62,160 bases of DNA from a virus. Each line of letters opens with the position of its first letter. The stretch's first letter is position 1. The notes beneath the pieces are model-generated. The model saw nothing but the letters and a program-made list of their open reading frames with translations, made no database searches and was not told the DNA's origin. The stretch is from IMG/VR virus record IMGVR_UViG_3300032753_000025, positions 1-62,160 of that record; one strand, 5' to 3'. This document shows, piece by piece, positions 50,203-57,494 of the stretch. The translations under genes and the position numbers were made by a program.

Positions 50203-50375
50203 TAGTGCTTTTCCTTTTTATTCTGGGCCCGCGCAGCCGCAATATTATCAACAGCATTCGGGTAAGGACGACCCGCCGCCCGTGCCCTAGCTTTTGCCAT
50301 TCTAACACCTTTTGCGCTTAAAGCCTTATGCTTTGCGTCTTTAGGTGCATCTTTTTCCCAAAATGGCTTGCTCAT
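50202..50375 (-). CDS. Small basic protein, 57 residues
   Basis: A Lys/Arg/Ala-rich protein (DAKHKALSAKGVRMAKARARAAGRP, ending KKEKH). Like the neighbours upstream it looks like a small DNA-condensing or packaged protein. It overlaps the next gene by TAATG. Unknown family. Confidence 0.62.
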   Translation of the reverse strand: MSKPFWEKDAPKDAKHKALSAKGVRMAKARARAAGRPYPNAVDNIAAARAQNKKEKH

Positions 50376-50376
50376 T

Positions 50377-50646
50377 TTAGCAATCCCATTTTTTTAACGA
50401 TAGATTTACACGGCTATTTGGGTCGGCGGCAGCAGCTGCCCCAGTAAGTTTTTTCTTTAATCCTGTCATTCTAGCACAGAATGACTTACGTCGAGAGGCC
50501 GACTTATCGCTTTTAGCGGCCTGCTCTTTCGAGACCGGCGGCTTCAGGTTGTGACCCTCAGCCTTGGCGGAGGCCCTTCCCTTAGCATTAAGTCCACCAG
50601 ATTTGCTTTTGCCTTCTGATCTCTGCCAAGTGGGCGTTTTCGCCAT
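50377..50646 (-). CDS. Small basic phage protein
   Basis: An 89-residue, lysine-rich protein: WQRSEGKSKSGGLNAKGRAS, GHNLKPPV, RRKSFCARMTGLKKKLTGA. This layout is common in phages near the capsid genes (DUF6321-like), with unknown function. It starts at 50646 after GGAGATTAGAT, a late-strand form of the conserved initiation element. It may bind DNA in the head. Confidence 0.75.
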   Translation of the reverse strand: MAKTPTWQRSEGKSKSGGLNAKGRASAKAEGHNLKPPVSKEQAAKSDKSASRRKSFCARMTGLKKKLTGAAAAADPNSRVNLSLKKWDC

Positions 50647-50665
50647 ATCTAATCTCCAAGAATAA

Positions 50666-50691
50666 GACGAGGGTTCCAAAAAACCCTCGTC
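50666..50691 (-). other. Perfect hairpin after the basic KGG protein gene
   Basis: On the minus strand a 10-bp perfect stem GACGAGGGTT/AACCCTCGTC with loop TTTTGG, followed by TTATTCTT. It could be a partial terminator lowering expression of genes after the capsid block. Confidence 0.55.
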
Positions 50692-50711
50692 GACTTTAGC
50701 ACCGACAAATC

Positions 50712-50969
50712 TCAGTAATGAGAAGCTTTGCCGCGTGGTTCGCCTTGAGCCGCTGAAGAAAACACGCCACCGCCGCCTGCGCGAGCTGGACGCTTACCTT
50801 TAGCGGCTGAGGACATTACGCCACAGCCACCAGCAGCTTTTTTAGCACGACCGCCTTTTTTGAAGCCGTCTGTGCCTTGCTCTGCTTCAGCCGCAACGTG
50901 GCTGTTTTGAGCATTGTAAAGGCTCTTGCGGGAGCCCTTAGCATCTGGATCTTTAGTCTGAGATACCAT
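50712..50969 (-). CDS. Small basic Gly/Ala/Lys-rich protein
   Basis: An 85-residue protein with FKKGGRAKKAAGG, GVMSSAAKGKRPARAGGGGVFSSAAQG: two GV-SSAA repeats, and the GG motif seen in other virion proteins of this phage. It lies directly downstream of the structural genes. It may be packaged in the head; unproven. Confidence 0.7.
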   Translation of the reverse strand: MVSQTKDPDAKGSRKSLYNAQNSHVAAEAEQGTDGFKKGGRAKKAAGGCGVMSSAAKGKRPARAGGGGVFSSAAQGEPRGKASHY

Positions 50970-50983
50970 TTTAGAGCCCTTTC

Positions 50984-52171
50984 TTAAGCCTGAGTAAGGC
51001 CGAACAAGCCAGTTGCGTAAGGCACCATATAAGCTTGTGGTGACTGACGAACGATTAGCTTGTTTGCCCCGCTGCTTGAAGTAGCAGCAAAGGTTCCACG
51101 AACATCGTTTGTTGTCGAGCTAGGCGTTGTTCTATCTGCAGGCAGATAGTTTGTGGCGGCAGTGATCAATGTCGTGCCAACCAGTGACGCTGCATAGTTA
51201 ATGATAACGTCACCAAACGTATCAGACCGCAGTGGGAACCCAAACACATCAGCCGTTCCTACAGAGTAGTTATGGCCAGAGTCAGCAGCATTAAGAACAA
51301 CTGACTTGATGTATTTGAACGCCTTTGTGCTGGTAACAACACCACCCGCAGAGATCGTAAGAGCCTGCGTCATTGGGTATCCGTAGATGTCATAGCCAGA
51401 GACAGTTGCTGTCGTAGCTGTAGCACCTGAAGCAGCCGTAACAGAGACCGCACGACCAAGAAGAGCCTGTGGGCTCCAATTGTAGATACCCGGTGTCTGA
51501 GCATTATTAGGAACTGCACACTGGCCGGGCGTCTGATAGGCAAGTGTTACCGTGCCAGAAGTCGCCGTCAAAATGCCGTTCGTCTGATAAGTGCCCGTCG
51601 TGCCCTGAGAAACCGTCGAGTATGTGCCGGTTGTCGTCAGCTGCGATACGATCTGCGTTCCAGCAACAGTTCCCTGAGAAACCGTTCCCGAAGTCGTCAG
51701 AACAACCATACCGGGACCAATTGGCATCTGGTTGGTGGAAGTGGTGATCGTGAGAACACCATTGCTGAATGAGCCCGTTACTGATGCATAAGCATCAAGA
51801 GCGAGAACAGAGTCAGTCGCACCAGTATCTGCACGAACAAACACCGTCGAAGGATATACGCCGGTAGTTGAAGATGCAGCAGAGACCAAAGTAAGCGTTG
51901 CACTTGTAGCAGCAGCTGACGCGACAATTGCCGTAGCAGATGCAGTGTAAGGAACAGCACTCAAGGTCGTGATGTTGTCAACACCAAGCCACCCAAAGTC
52001 CGGTGCAGACTGAGCTTCACCGGGGATGTAGGTGTATACTTGACGTGGATCTAAGATACCCGTCCCTGCATTAAACAGGGACGAGCCACCGATGTCTGGG
52101 TTGTAGTCACCCGGCTGTGTTGGGTTTTGCCCAAACACAATTAATGGACCGGAGAAAGCAGCATTAGCCAT
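50984..52171 (-). CDS. Structural protein, probable head decoration
   Basis: A 395-residue protein rich in Thr, Ser, Ala and Val with strand repeats (GTVTLAYQTPGQCAVPNNAQTPGIYN, AVSVTAASGATATTATVSGYDIYGYP). It starts with a short N-terminal arm (LIVFGQNPTQPGDYNPDIGGSSLFN) and ends in a globular part. It is next to the capsid gene, 12 bases away, so a capsid-decorating or tail protein is likely. Confidence 0.7.
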   Translation of the reverse strand: MANAAFSGPLIVFGQNPTQPGDYNPDIGGSSLFNAGTGILDPRQVYTYIPGEAQSAPDFGWLGVDNITTLSAVPYTASATAIVASAAATSATLTLVSAASSTTGVYPSTVFVRADTGATDSVLALDAYASVTGSFSNGVLTITTSTNQMPIGPGMVVLTTSGTVSQGTVAGTQIVSQLTTTGTYSTVSQGTTGTYQTNGILTATSGTVTLAYQTPGQCAVPNNAQTPGIYNWSPQALLGRAVSVTAASGATATTATVSGYDIYGYPMTQALTISAGGVVTSTKAFKYIKSVVLNAADSGHNYSVGTADVFGFPLRSDTFGDVIINYAASLVGTTLITAATNYLPADRTTPSSTTNDVRGTFAATSSSGANKLIVRQSPQAYMVPYATGLFGLTQA

Positions 52172-52183
52172 ATTACTTCCTCC

Positions 52184-53098
52184 TTACGACGTTGGGAAGT
52201 TGCCGTAAATTGAGCGCCAGTTGTAATAGCCGAAACTGTAGCGTTCATAACCCTTTACGAGTAAGTTGTCAGTCACGAAATCTACCTGCATGTCGGTTTC
52301 GAACTTAACTCTTTCCATGTAAGACAGACCGTCAATGTTGGTTAACAAGAACCAAGCATACGATGACGTCAAGAAGTCGCTGGTCATGAAACCTTCCGGC
52401 AATCCGCCGGCTGTCATCATGATTGCGTTGACGTCATTGTCTGACGTTCCTGGGCGGAGCTCCGTCTTTGTGAGACGGATTGCTACAGGCTCAAGCTGAG
52501 CAGGAACAACCAAACGGCGACCGCGGGCGAAGATCTTCAGGCCAGCCTGGTCTTTGAAGTTTGTTCTGATAGCAATCATGCTGTTCAGAAGCGTGGCTTC
52601 GTTAAGATCAACCTGAACCGTAGGCGTATTCGCTACAGTAGCGCCATCGATTGGATGCGCCGTGGAGCAAAGAGCGACACCGTCACCGCCGACAGACGCG
52701 TTATACGTCGTCGCCGTGTTAAGCACGTTCGCGCCGTAGATCTCTTTGGTCTGGTGGAAGCTTTCCATCAAGCCAAGGTTCGAAGGCATGAACTGTGATT
52801 TGTAGAGGTTGTCGTCGATAGCTTTGCGTGTAATCGCGTAACCCAGAGCAATTTCAGTGTGCTCCTGGTTATAGATGTAACGCTCACCGGCGCTGTTGTC
52901 GAATGCGGTCTGACCACCTTCTGTTTTCAGCTGAGCAAGACCCAGGAAGCGCATTTCAGCAGTGCGCTCAAGCGCCATCTTACTGTCGTGCTTCGTGAAG
53001 ATCTTATCATACTGAGATGGGATCATCTCGTATTTACCCTCAATCCCCCGGAGGCCCGGAAGGAGGAGGTCTTTAATGGCAGAGAGATTAACAGCCAT
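52184..53098 (-). CDS. Major capsid protein (Mu gpT-like)
   Basis: The main head subunit, 304 residues. Recognised by the LLLPGLRGIEGKYEMIPSQ opening, YNQEHTEIALGYAITRKAIDD, NVLNTA, CSTAHP in the E-loop/P-domain region, GRRLVVPAQLEPVA and the C-terminal NLLVKGYERYSFGYYNWRSIYG, all in the order seen in Mu gpT-like, HK97-fold capsid proteins. No cleavage protease is evident nearby. It lies between a probable decoration gene and a possible head accessory. Confidence 0.9.
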   Translation of the reverse strand: MAVNLSAIKDLLLPGLRGIEGKYEMIPSQYDKIFTKHDSKMALERTAEMRFLGLAQLKTEGGQTAFDNSAGERYIYNQEHTEIALGYAITRKAIDDNLYKSQFMPSNLGLMESFHQTKEIYGANVLNTATTYNASVGGDGVALCSTAHPIDGATVANTPTVQVDLNEATLLNSMIAIRTNFKDQAGLKIFARGRRLVVPAQLEPVAIRLTKTELRPGTSDNDVNAIMMTAGGLPEGFMTSDFLTSSYAWFLLTNIDGLSYMERVKFETDMQVDFVTDNLLVKGYERYSFGYYNWRSIYGNFPTS

Positions 53099-53114
53099 TG
53101 GTCCTTACTCCTTG

Positions 53115-53720
53115 TTAGACGCCTTGGAAGTTGCGGGTGTAGACGTTGTTGAACATGACGATAGCATTGTCATATGCCTGTCCGTTCGACAGCGTGCCTT
53201 GAGCTCCCGGCGGATCGTTGATGACACCAACAATCTTAAATGGGTAGTTCGCGAGCGTGCCAGTCTGCAACGTGGAGGTATCGAGATAAGCGCCAGAAAT
53301 ACCCGTTGAGGTATTGCCTGTGCCAATCAAGAAGCCGATTGTTGCGTTTACGTCAGCAAGAGCAATGCCCGTGCTGTCGGACTGAACAACGAACTTAGCG
53401 TTAGGGTCGTTTACGATGTAGGCATAGATCGAACCAGAAACTGGATCGGTGCCGCCCGGATAGTAGTTTGACCAAACAGTTCTTTTCTGAACCGTGGACA
53501 AATACTGACAGCCAACAAATACGCCAGCGATGCCGAGAGCAGCTGGTGTGCTGGTGCTGGCAGACTGAGTAACTGTGCCGTCGCTGACAGCCGTTACTGG
53601 GTCGCCAAAAAAGATATTTGTAGAGTTATATGCGATAGGAAAGCGAACTTGCTCATACGTCGGAGCAGATCCGTTTCCTGCATATTGTCTAAAACCGAAA
53701 GGCGCACTTGTATTCGCCAT
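53115..53720 (-). CDS. Head-associated structural protein
   Basis: A 201-residue protein starting ANTSAPFGFRQYAGNGSAP, with repeated beta segments (VGCQYLSTVQKRTVWSNYYPGG, AYIVNDPNAKFVVQSD). I recognise this as a common partner gene of gpT-like capsid proteins, likely a head accessory or decoration protein. It is the first gene after the promoter at 53836. Confidence 0.74.
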   Translation of the reverse strand: MANTSAPFGFRQYAGNGSAPTYEQVRFPIAYNSTNIFFGDPVTAVSDGTVTQSASTSTPAALGIAGVFVGCQYLSTVQKRTVWSNYYPGGTDPVSGSIYAYIVNDPNAKFVVQSDSTGIALADVNATIGFLIGTGNTSTGISGAYLDTSTLQTGTLANYPFKIVGVINDPPGAQGTLSNGQAYDNAIVMFNNVYTRNFQGV

Positions 53721-53835
53721 GACGGGTTCTCCTTATTCAGGAGTTCCTTCATCGCGCGCCGGGGCGATTATACGGAACAGAAAAAGTTAACGCCTCGCGC
53801 CGGGGAGGCCCAGGCCATCAGTGTGGCTTGCCTTC

Positions 53836-53865
53836 ATTATCGCATATTTGCAAACTAAAAGTAAA
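53836..53865 (-). promoter_or_regulatory. Candidate capsid promoter
   Basis: On the minus strand TTTACT (53860-53865), 18 bases, GATAAT (53836-53841), about 115 bases ahead of the head-associated gene. It lies just after a terminator-like hairpin, in the only sizeable gap of the structural block (53721-53911). Confidence 0.45.
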
Positions 53866-53888
53866 GGGGCCGCACGAGGCGACCCCTT
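53864..53888 (-). terminator. Terminator-like hairpin before the capsid genes
   Basis: A 10-bp stem (AAGGGGTCGC/GCGGCCCCTT, one G-T pair) with loop CTCGT, followed on the minus strand by TACTTTTAGTTTG. It follows the 186-residue gene. With the adjacent promoter it would allow capsid genes to be set at their own level. Confidence 0.6.
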
Positions 53889-53911
53889 GGACTAGCTTAC
53901 TGCCAGAGAAC

Positions 53912-54472
53912 TTACTTCTCAGGGACCGGCATAGCCTCGTATGACTTCTTGATTTGAGGACGCGCTTGCGCGTGATCTCTCGTCATTGTGCCGTCAGGCG
54001 TGCCGGCAAGTTGGTTTTCCTTGTGCATGACCTGCATGCGCGCCTTTCTTTTATCTGCGTCGATACGCTCAAGGACAATCTCAGACGGGCATTCCATGAG
54101 GACCATGCCTTTTCTGGTAATTACTTTGTCTGCTGTGTTTTGAGGCATCATAGACGGATGGCGAGACACCGGGACAGCCGTCCACCCAGAACGCGCTAAG
54201 TGAACCTGATAAGACGGGTCCTCAGCGCCGTATGTCGTGAAGCGTTTCCACTCATACGTCCAGCCATCTGGAATAATGTCCTGAGGAACATAGAAGTCAT
54301 CAGTGCCGTCGACGACTTCCTCTAAGTGGTTACGCAGTTCAGCTGCACGCTGCCTTGCTCTTTCTCTTGGGTCGTCTTCACGCATTGCGGGCCTCATTGG
54401 CGGCGCTTCATCAATAGGGGCTCCGGCTGCCGCTTTCGCAAACATGCCCTTCTTTACCGTAGGCGTATTCAT
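53912..54472 (-). CDS. Conserved virion-associated protein
   Basis: A 186-residue protein (GMFAKAAAGAPIDEAPPMRP, then DDFYVPQDIIPDGWTYEWKRFTTYGAEDPSYQV and MECPSEIVLERIDADKRKARMQV). The middle matches a small protein found beside scaffold and capsid genes in related phages; function unknown. It starts at 54472 after ATGGAGATTGTT, a late copy of the conserved initiation element. Confidence 0.74.
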   Translation of the reverse strand: MNTPTVKKGMFAKAAAGAPIDEAPPMRPAMREDDPRERARQRAAELRNHLEEVVDGTDDFYVPQDIIPDGWTYEWKRFTTYGAEDPSYQVHLARSGWTAVPVSRHPSMMPQNTADKVITRKGMVLMECPSEIVLERIDADKRKARMQVMHKENQLAGTPDGTMTRDHAQARPQIKKSYEAMPVPEK

Positions 54473-54483
54473 AACAATCTCCA

Positions 54484-55407
54484 TCAGTTTGCAATTTTGC
54501 CTTCTTTGCGAAGGTCAAGCATGTGTTTCGCGTATTCCTTGTCAGTCATGCCAAGCATTGACGCCATCTCCGCCTGGTCCTTAGTTAGACGGACGACATT
54601 TGACCGTTGAGGGCTACGTGATACGGGCGCAGGCGGTGGCTGCGGTGCGCGTCTAGGCGCAGGAGCCGCGGCTTCTGACATAACATCTTCTTCAACCTGC
54701 TTATTGAGCCCCAGGCGGCTTTCAATGAAGCTAAAATACTCGTCGCTGTCTGTCTTAAGCCCATCATCCACTGCGTCTTCGTGAGCGCGAAACATTTTGC
54801 GTATTTCACGCTCGCCAGACAGATGTTCTTTGTTTTTGAGCAGCCAAGACGCTGATTTTGGCGATACCGTTTGAGCCATTTGCTCAATAATGTCGCCAGG
54901 GAGCTCTGTTTGACGTGGAGGCTGGCGCTTAGCTGCCTCTTCTTCCGCCTGCATCTGCTCTTTTAATGCTCTCTCGCCGCGTTTCAGCTCATTCATCTGA
55001 TACGCATTGATTGACATGGCTTCTTGAAGCTCAGCGACCTTGTCGTAGTCGCCAACACTCATTGCTTCCTTATGCGCAGCCTTCAAAGCATCTGAACGCT
55101 CCTTAACAGTCTCAAGCGCATTCACGACGAGCTGATAATTTGCGTCTTTTGCATTATCGCGGGCGCGATCAGCGTGAAAGTTAGCCTCTCGTGCGCGTTT
55201 TTCTGCGTCTATGCGTGCCGCTTTCTCAGCTTCCAGGCGTTTTTTAAGCTCTTGGATGCCTTCTTGCGGCTCAATAATCGGCGCTTTTTCTATTTCAGGT
55301 TCTTTTTCAGCCTTTTCGTCGATTATTTCTATTTCAGGCTCGTCTTTTTTCGTCTCTTCAGGCTTATCAAGCTCTACTTCGACGTGATCTTGTTCGTCAG
55401 ACATCAA
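54484..55407 (-). CDS. Scaffolding protein
   Basis: A 307-residue, highly charged protein: an acidic N-terminus (KPEETKKDEPEIEIIDEKAEK), a long coiled coil (IQELKKRLEAEKAARIDAEKR), and a Pro/Ala-rich linker before a basic C-terminal helix (MLGMTDKEYAKHMLDLRKEGK) like the capsid-binding end of scaffolds. It precedes the capsid gene. It would guide prohead assembly and leave before packaging. Confidence 0.82.
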   Translation of the reverse strand: MMSDEQDHVEVELDKPEETKKDEPEIEIIDEKAEKEPEIEKAPIIEPQEGIQELKKRLEAEKAARIDAEKRAREANFHADRARDNAKDANYQLVVNALETVKERSDALKAAHKEAMSVGDYDKVAELQEAMSINAYQMNELKRGERALKEQMQAEEEAAKRQPPRQTELPGDIIEQMAQTVSPKSASWLLKNKEHLSGEREIRKMFRAHEDAVDDGLKTDSDEYFSFIESRLGLNKQVEEDVMSEAAAPAPRRAPQPPPAPVSRSPQRSNVVRLTKDQAEMASMLGMTDKEYAKHMLDLRKEGKIAN

Positions 55408-55416
55408 TTTTCTCCA

Positions 55417-55809
55417 TTACCATGCTGTATCAGGTGACGGGATGCGCATTTTTACCTGCGTGTCAGATAAAACTCTGCACAGAACGCCATTTATTGTAAT
55501 GCTCCAGCCGTCAGATGGGCGATAAACAAGCCAGTCATGCAGATTAAAGCTTGTATCATTAAACCACTGACCACTTTCATCATTAAACGCAGCCGGGCCC
55601 ATGCCAATGAGTAGGCCAACCTTACCCTGGAACCTATCTTCGTCTGCATATTTATCAGTCAAATACAGTCCGCTTTTTGTTTTTGTCGGACGCACGTAGA
55701 CGGCGCACAGTATCTGATTGTTAAACAGTTCAATTTTAGATAAATCGCCAATTTCATTTATTATTTTCTGTTTTGGATCCTCTGCGTGATCCATTACCAA
55801 GTTAGTCAT
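55417..55809 (-). CDS. GroES-like co-chaperonin
   Basis: A 130-residue protein with the GroES fold signs: NQILCAVYVRPTKTKSGLYL, VGLLIGMGPAAF and DWLVYRPSDGWSITINGVLCRVL. Phage GroES-like proteins such as T4 gp31 replace host GroES for capsid folding. I start at 55809 (after AGGGGACGTTA). It lies among capsid assembly genes, which supports this role. Confidence 0.82.
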   Translation of the reverse strand: MTNLVMDHAEDPKQKIINEIGDLSKIELFNNQILCAVYVRPTKTKSGLYLTDKYADEDRFQGKVGLLIGMGPAAFNDESGQWFNDTSFNLHDWLVYRPSDGWSITINGVLCRVLSDTQVKMRIPSPDTAW

Positions 55810-55819
55810 TAACGTCCCC

Positions 55820-56035
55820 TTAGTGTTCGCGCGGTTTACCATCACATATGGCTGATGCCTCAGCCATTAAGTCGATCGCCGTGCGCAACCCGGCGACCTT
55901 TCCTGCAACGAACCTGTATTCGTTGAAGTCTTCTAGAAATCCAAGTGCAAGATTGTCCTTCATTCTCTCGACTTCAATTTCAATCAAACGCTCAAGCTCG
56001 TGAGCAAACATATGGCTACGCGTTAGTGTTCCCAC
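55820..56035 (-). CDS. Small conserved phage protein
   Basis: A 71-residue helical protein (MFAHELERLIEIEVERMKDNLALGFLEDFNEYRFVAGKV) of a type common beside scaffold genes in podoviruses, function unknown. A GTG at 56035 with AAGGGGG ahead gives this length; an ATG at 56011 is also possible. Confidence 0.7.
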   Translation of the reverse strand: MGTLTRSHMFAHELERLIEIEVERMKDNLALGFLEDFNEYRFVAGKVAGLRTAIDLMAEASAICDGKPREH

Positions 56036-56070
56036 AACCCACCCCCTTGGGCTCCCCTTATGATGTAAGA

Positions 56071-56104
56071 GGACTGGACGCCATAAGGGGGTGACGCCCA
56101 GTCC
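56071..56104 (-). other. Stem-loop in the gap after the basic protein
   Basis: A 7-bp stem GGACTGG/CCAGTCC with a 20-base loop in the 80-bp gap after the 452-residue protein gene. On the minus strand it is followed by TCTTACATC, a poor terminator. Probably an mRNA end or processing structure. Confidence 0.4.
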
Positions 56105-56115
56105 ATGCGCAGTAA

Positions 56116-57474
56116 TTACTTACCGCGACCCTTTTTCGCTTTAGCGATATCTTCTTTCTGCAATCTGCCTTCGCCTGATCCAGCTCCGGCCTCCATGTCC
56201 TTGTAAGACTTGGCTACTTTGCTGATGCGTCCGCCTGCCTTGCGACCTGGAGCTCCAGGCATTGGCATGCCACCAGGGCCGCCAGGGATAGGCATTGTTG
56301 GAGGTGCGGGAGGAGGAGCGCCAGCGCCGGGAGGCGCAACAGGAGGCATTGGCGGCACCATTGGCGGCTTCATAATGTCAGCGGGAGAAACGGGTGGTTT
56401 GTTCCCGGTTTCTTTTCCAATGTTGACTGAAATCAGCGTGACCTTCTTTGGCTCTTTTGTTTTAGATGCTGATTTTTTTTCGCCGCCAGCGGCGTCAAGG
56501 CTAAGAGATCCGCCGCCGTATTTATTGATGCGCTTTAACGTTTCAGCTAAATGGGCGCGCTTGCCAAGCTTGCCGCCTTTTTTCTCTGCAGCCTCAAGCT
56601 TTTTTTCAGGTATCTTTTCGCCCTTTGGCACGCCAAGCTGCTTGTGAAGAGCTCCTGGCTTTTTAATAGCCTTCTGGATCCACTTACCGCCAGCTTCACC
56701 GCCATCTTTCTTGCCGGTCAGTGCGGTCTTCTTAACCATTTTCTTTACGAGTGAACGATCCTCACGCTCGTCGGGATGCATTTCCGTCTTGCCGCCCTTA
56801 GCGTGAGCTTTACGCTTCACCATGCCGCCGCGCTTGTCGCCCGTGCGTGCAGCGCTTTCTGCCGCTTCTGCTGGAGCCGGAAGGGCGTCGTTCTCTCGAA
56901 GAGCGCGGTCAAGAGCTCCTTTGTCTTCTTGGCTGTAGCGTGCAGTGCCCATTTTTCCGACTTGGCTCATGTCGCTGCCGGTCTTTGGCTTGCCAACCAT
57001 TTTCTCAAGCCAGCTGCCACCACCGCCTGCTTTTTTGACCATCCCACCTTTTTTATAGTGCTCAGCTTTTGAACGAACTGGCGTTGGGTCGATTGCGCCA
57101 AGCGCTTTCTTGTCCTTGATGCCACCGCCCGTGGCATATTTAGCTTTGCCGCCATGCTTAAGAGCGCCGACGTGCTTTACGCCATCGCGCTTCTCGTTGG
57201 CTTCCTTTAAATTCTTGTTCATCATTGCGGTTGCAATTTCACCGCCCGTTGCGCGAGATGGCTTGTCAGCGCGCTTGCGTGCCTCTTGGCCAACAACTTT
57301 GCCGCCTTTCTTATAGGTGCGGCGAGATACTGGGCGCATGCCAGTCTTTGCTTCCGCATTTAGCGGAGGCGCGGGCGACCAGTCAGAGCTGTCGACCTTT
57401 TGGTCTTTCTCGCCTGCCAATCGGCGGGCTTTAGACTTCATGGCCTCACGGCCCTTTTTTGCCATCTCATACAT
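56116..57474 (-). CDS. Highly basic Lys/Gly-rich virion protein
   Basis: A 452-residue, strongly basic, mostly disordered protein. It has many KKGG or KxGG motifs (YKKGGKVVG, KHGGKAKYATGGGIKD, HAKGGKTEMH), a helical stretch at about 290-330 and a proline-rich segment (PPMVPPMPPVAPPGAGAPPPAP) before GRKAGGRISKVAKSYKD. The charge suggests DNA condensation in the head, and the repeated motifs suggest binding to other virion proteins. No enzyme motif. It lies two genes before the scaffold gene. Confidence 0.7.
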   Translation of the reverse strand: MYEMAKKGREAMKSKARRLAGEKDQKVDSSDWSPAPPLNAEAKTGMRPVSRRTYKKGGKVVGQEARKRADKPSRATGGEIATAMMNKNLKEANEKRDGVKHVGALKHGGKAKYATGGGIKDKKALGAIDPTPVRSKAEHYKKGGMVKKAGGGGSWLEKMVGKPKTGSDMSQVGKMGTARYSQEDKGALDRALRENDALPAPAEAAESAARTGDKRGGMVKRKAHAKGGKTEMHPDEREDRSLVKKMVKKTALTGKKDGGEAGGKWIQKAIKKPGALHKQLGVPKGEKIPEKKLEAAEKKGGKLGKRAHLAETLKRINKYGGGSLSLDAAGGEKKSASKTKEPKKVTLISVNIGKETGNKPPVSPADIMKPPMVPPMPPVAPPGAGAPPPAPPTMPIPGGPGGMPMPGAPGRKAGGRISKVAKSYKDMEAGAGSGEGRLQKEDIAKAKKGRGK

Positions 57475-57494
57475 TCAATTTCTCCGGCCAGATA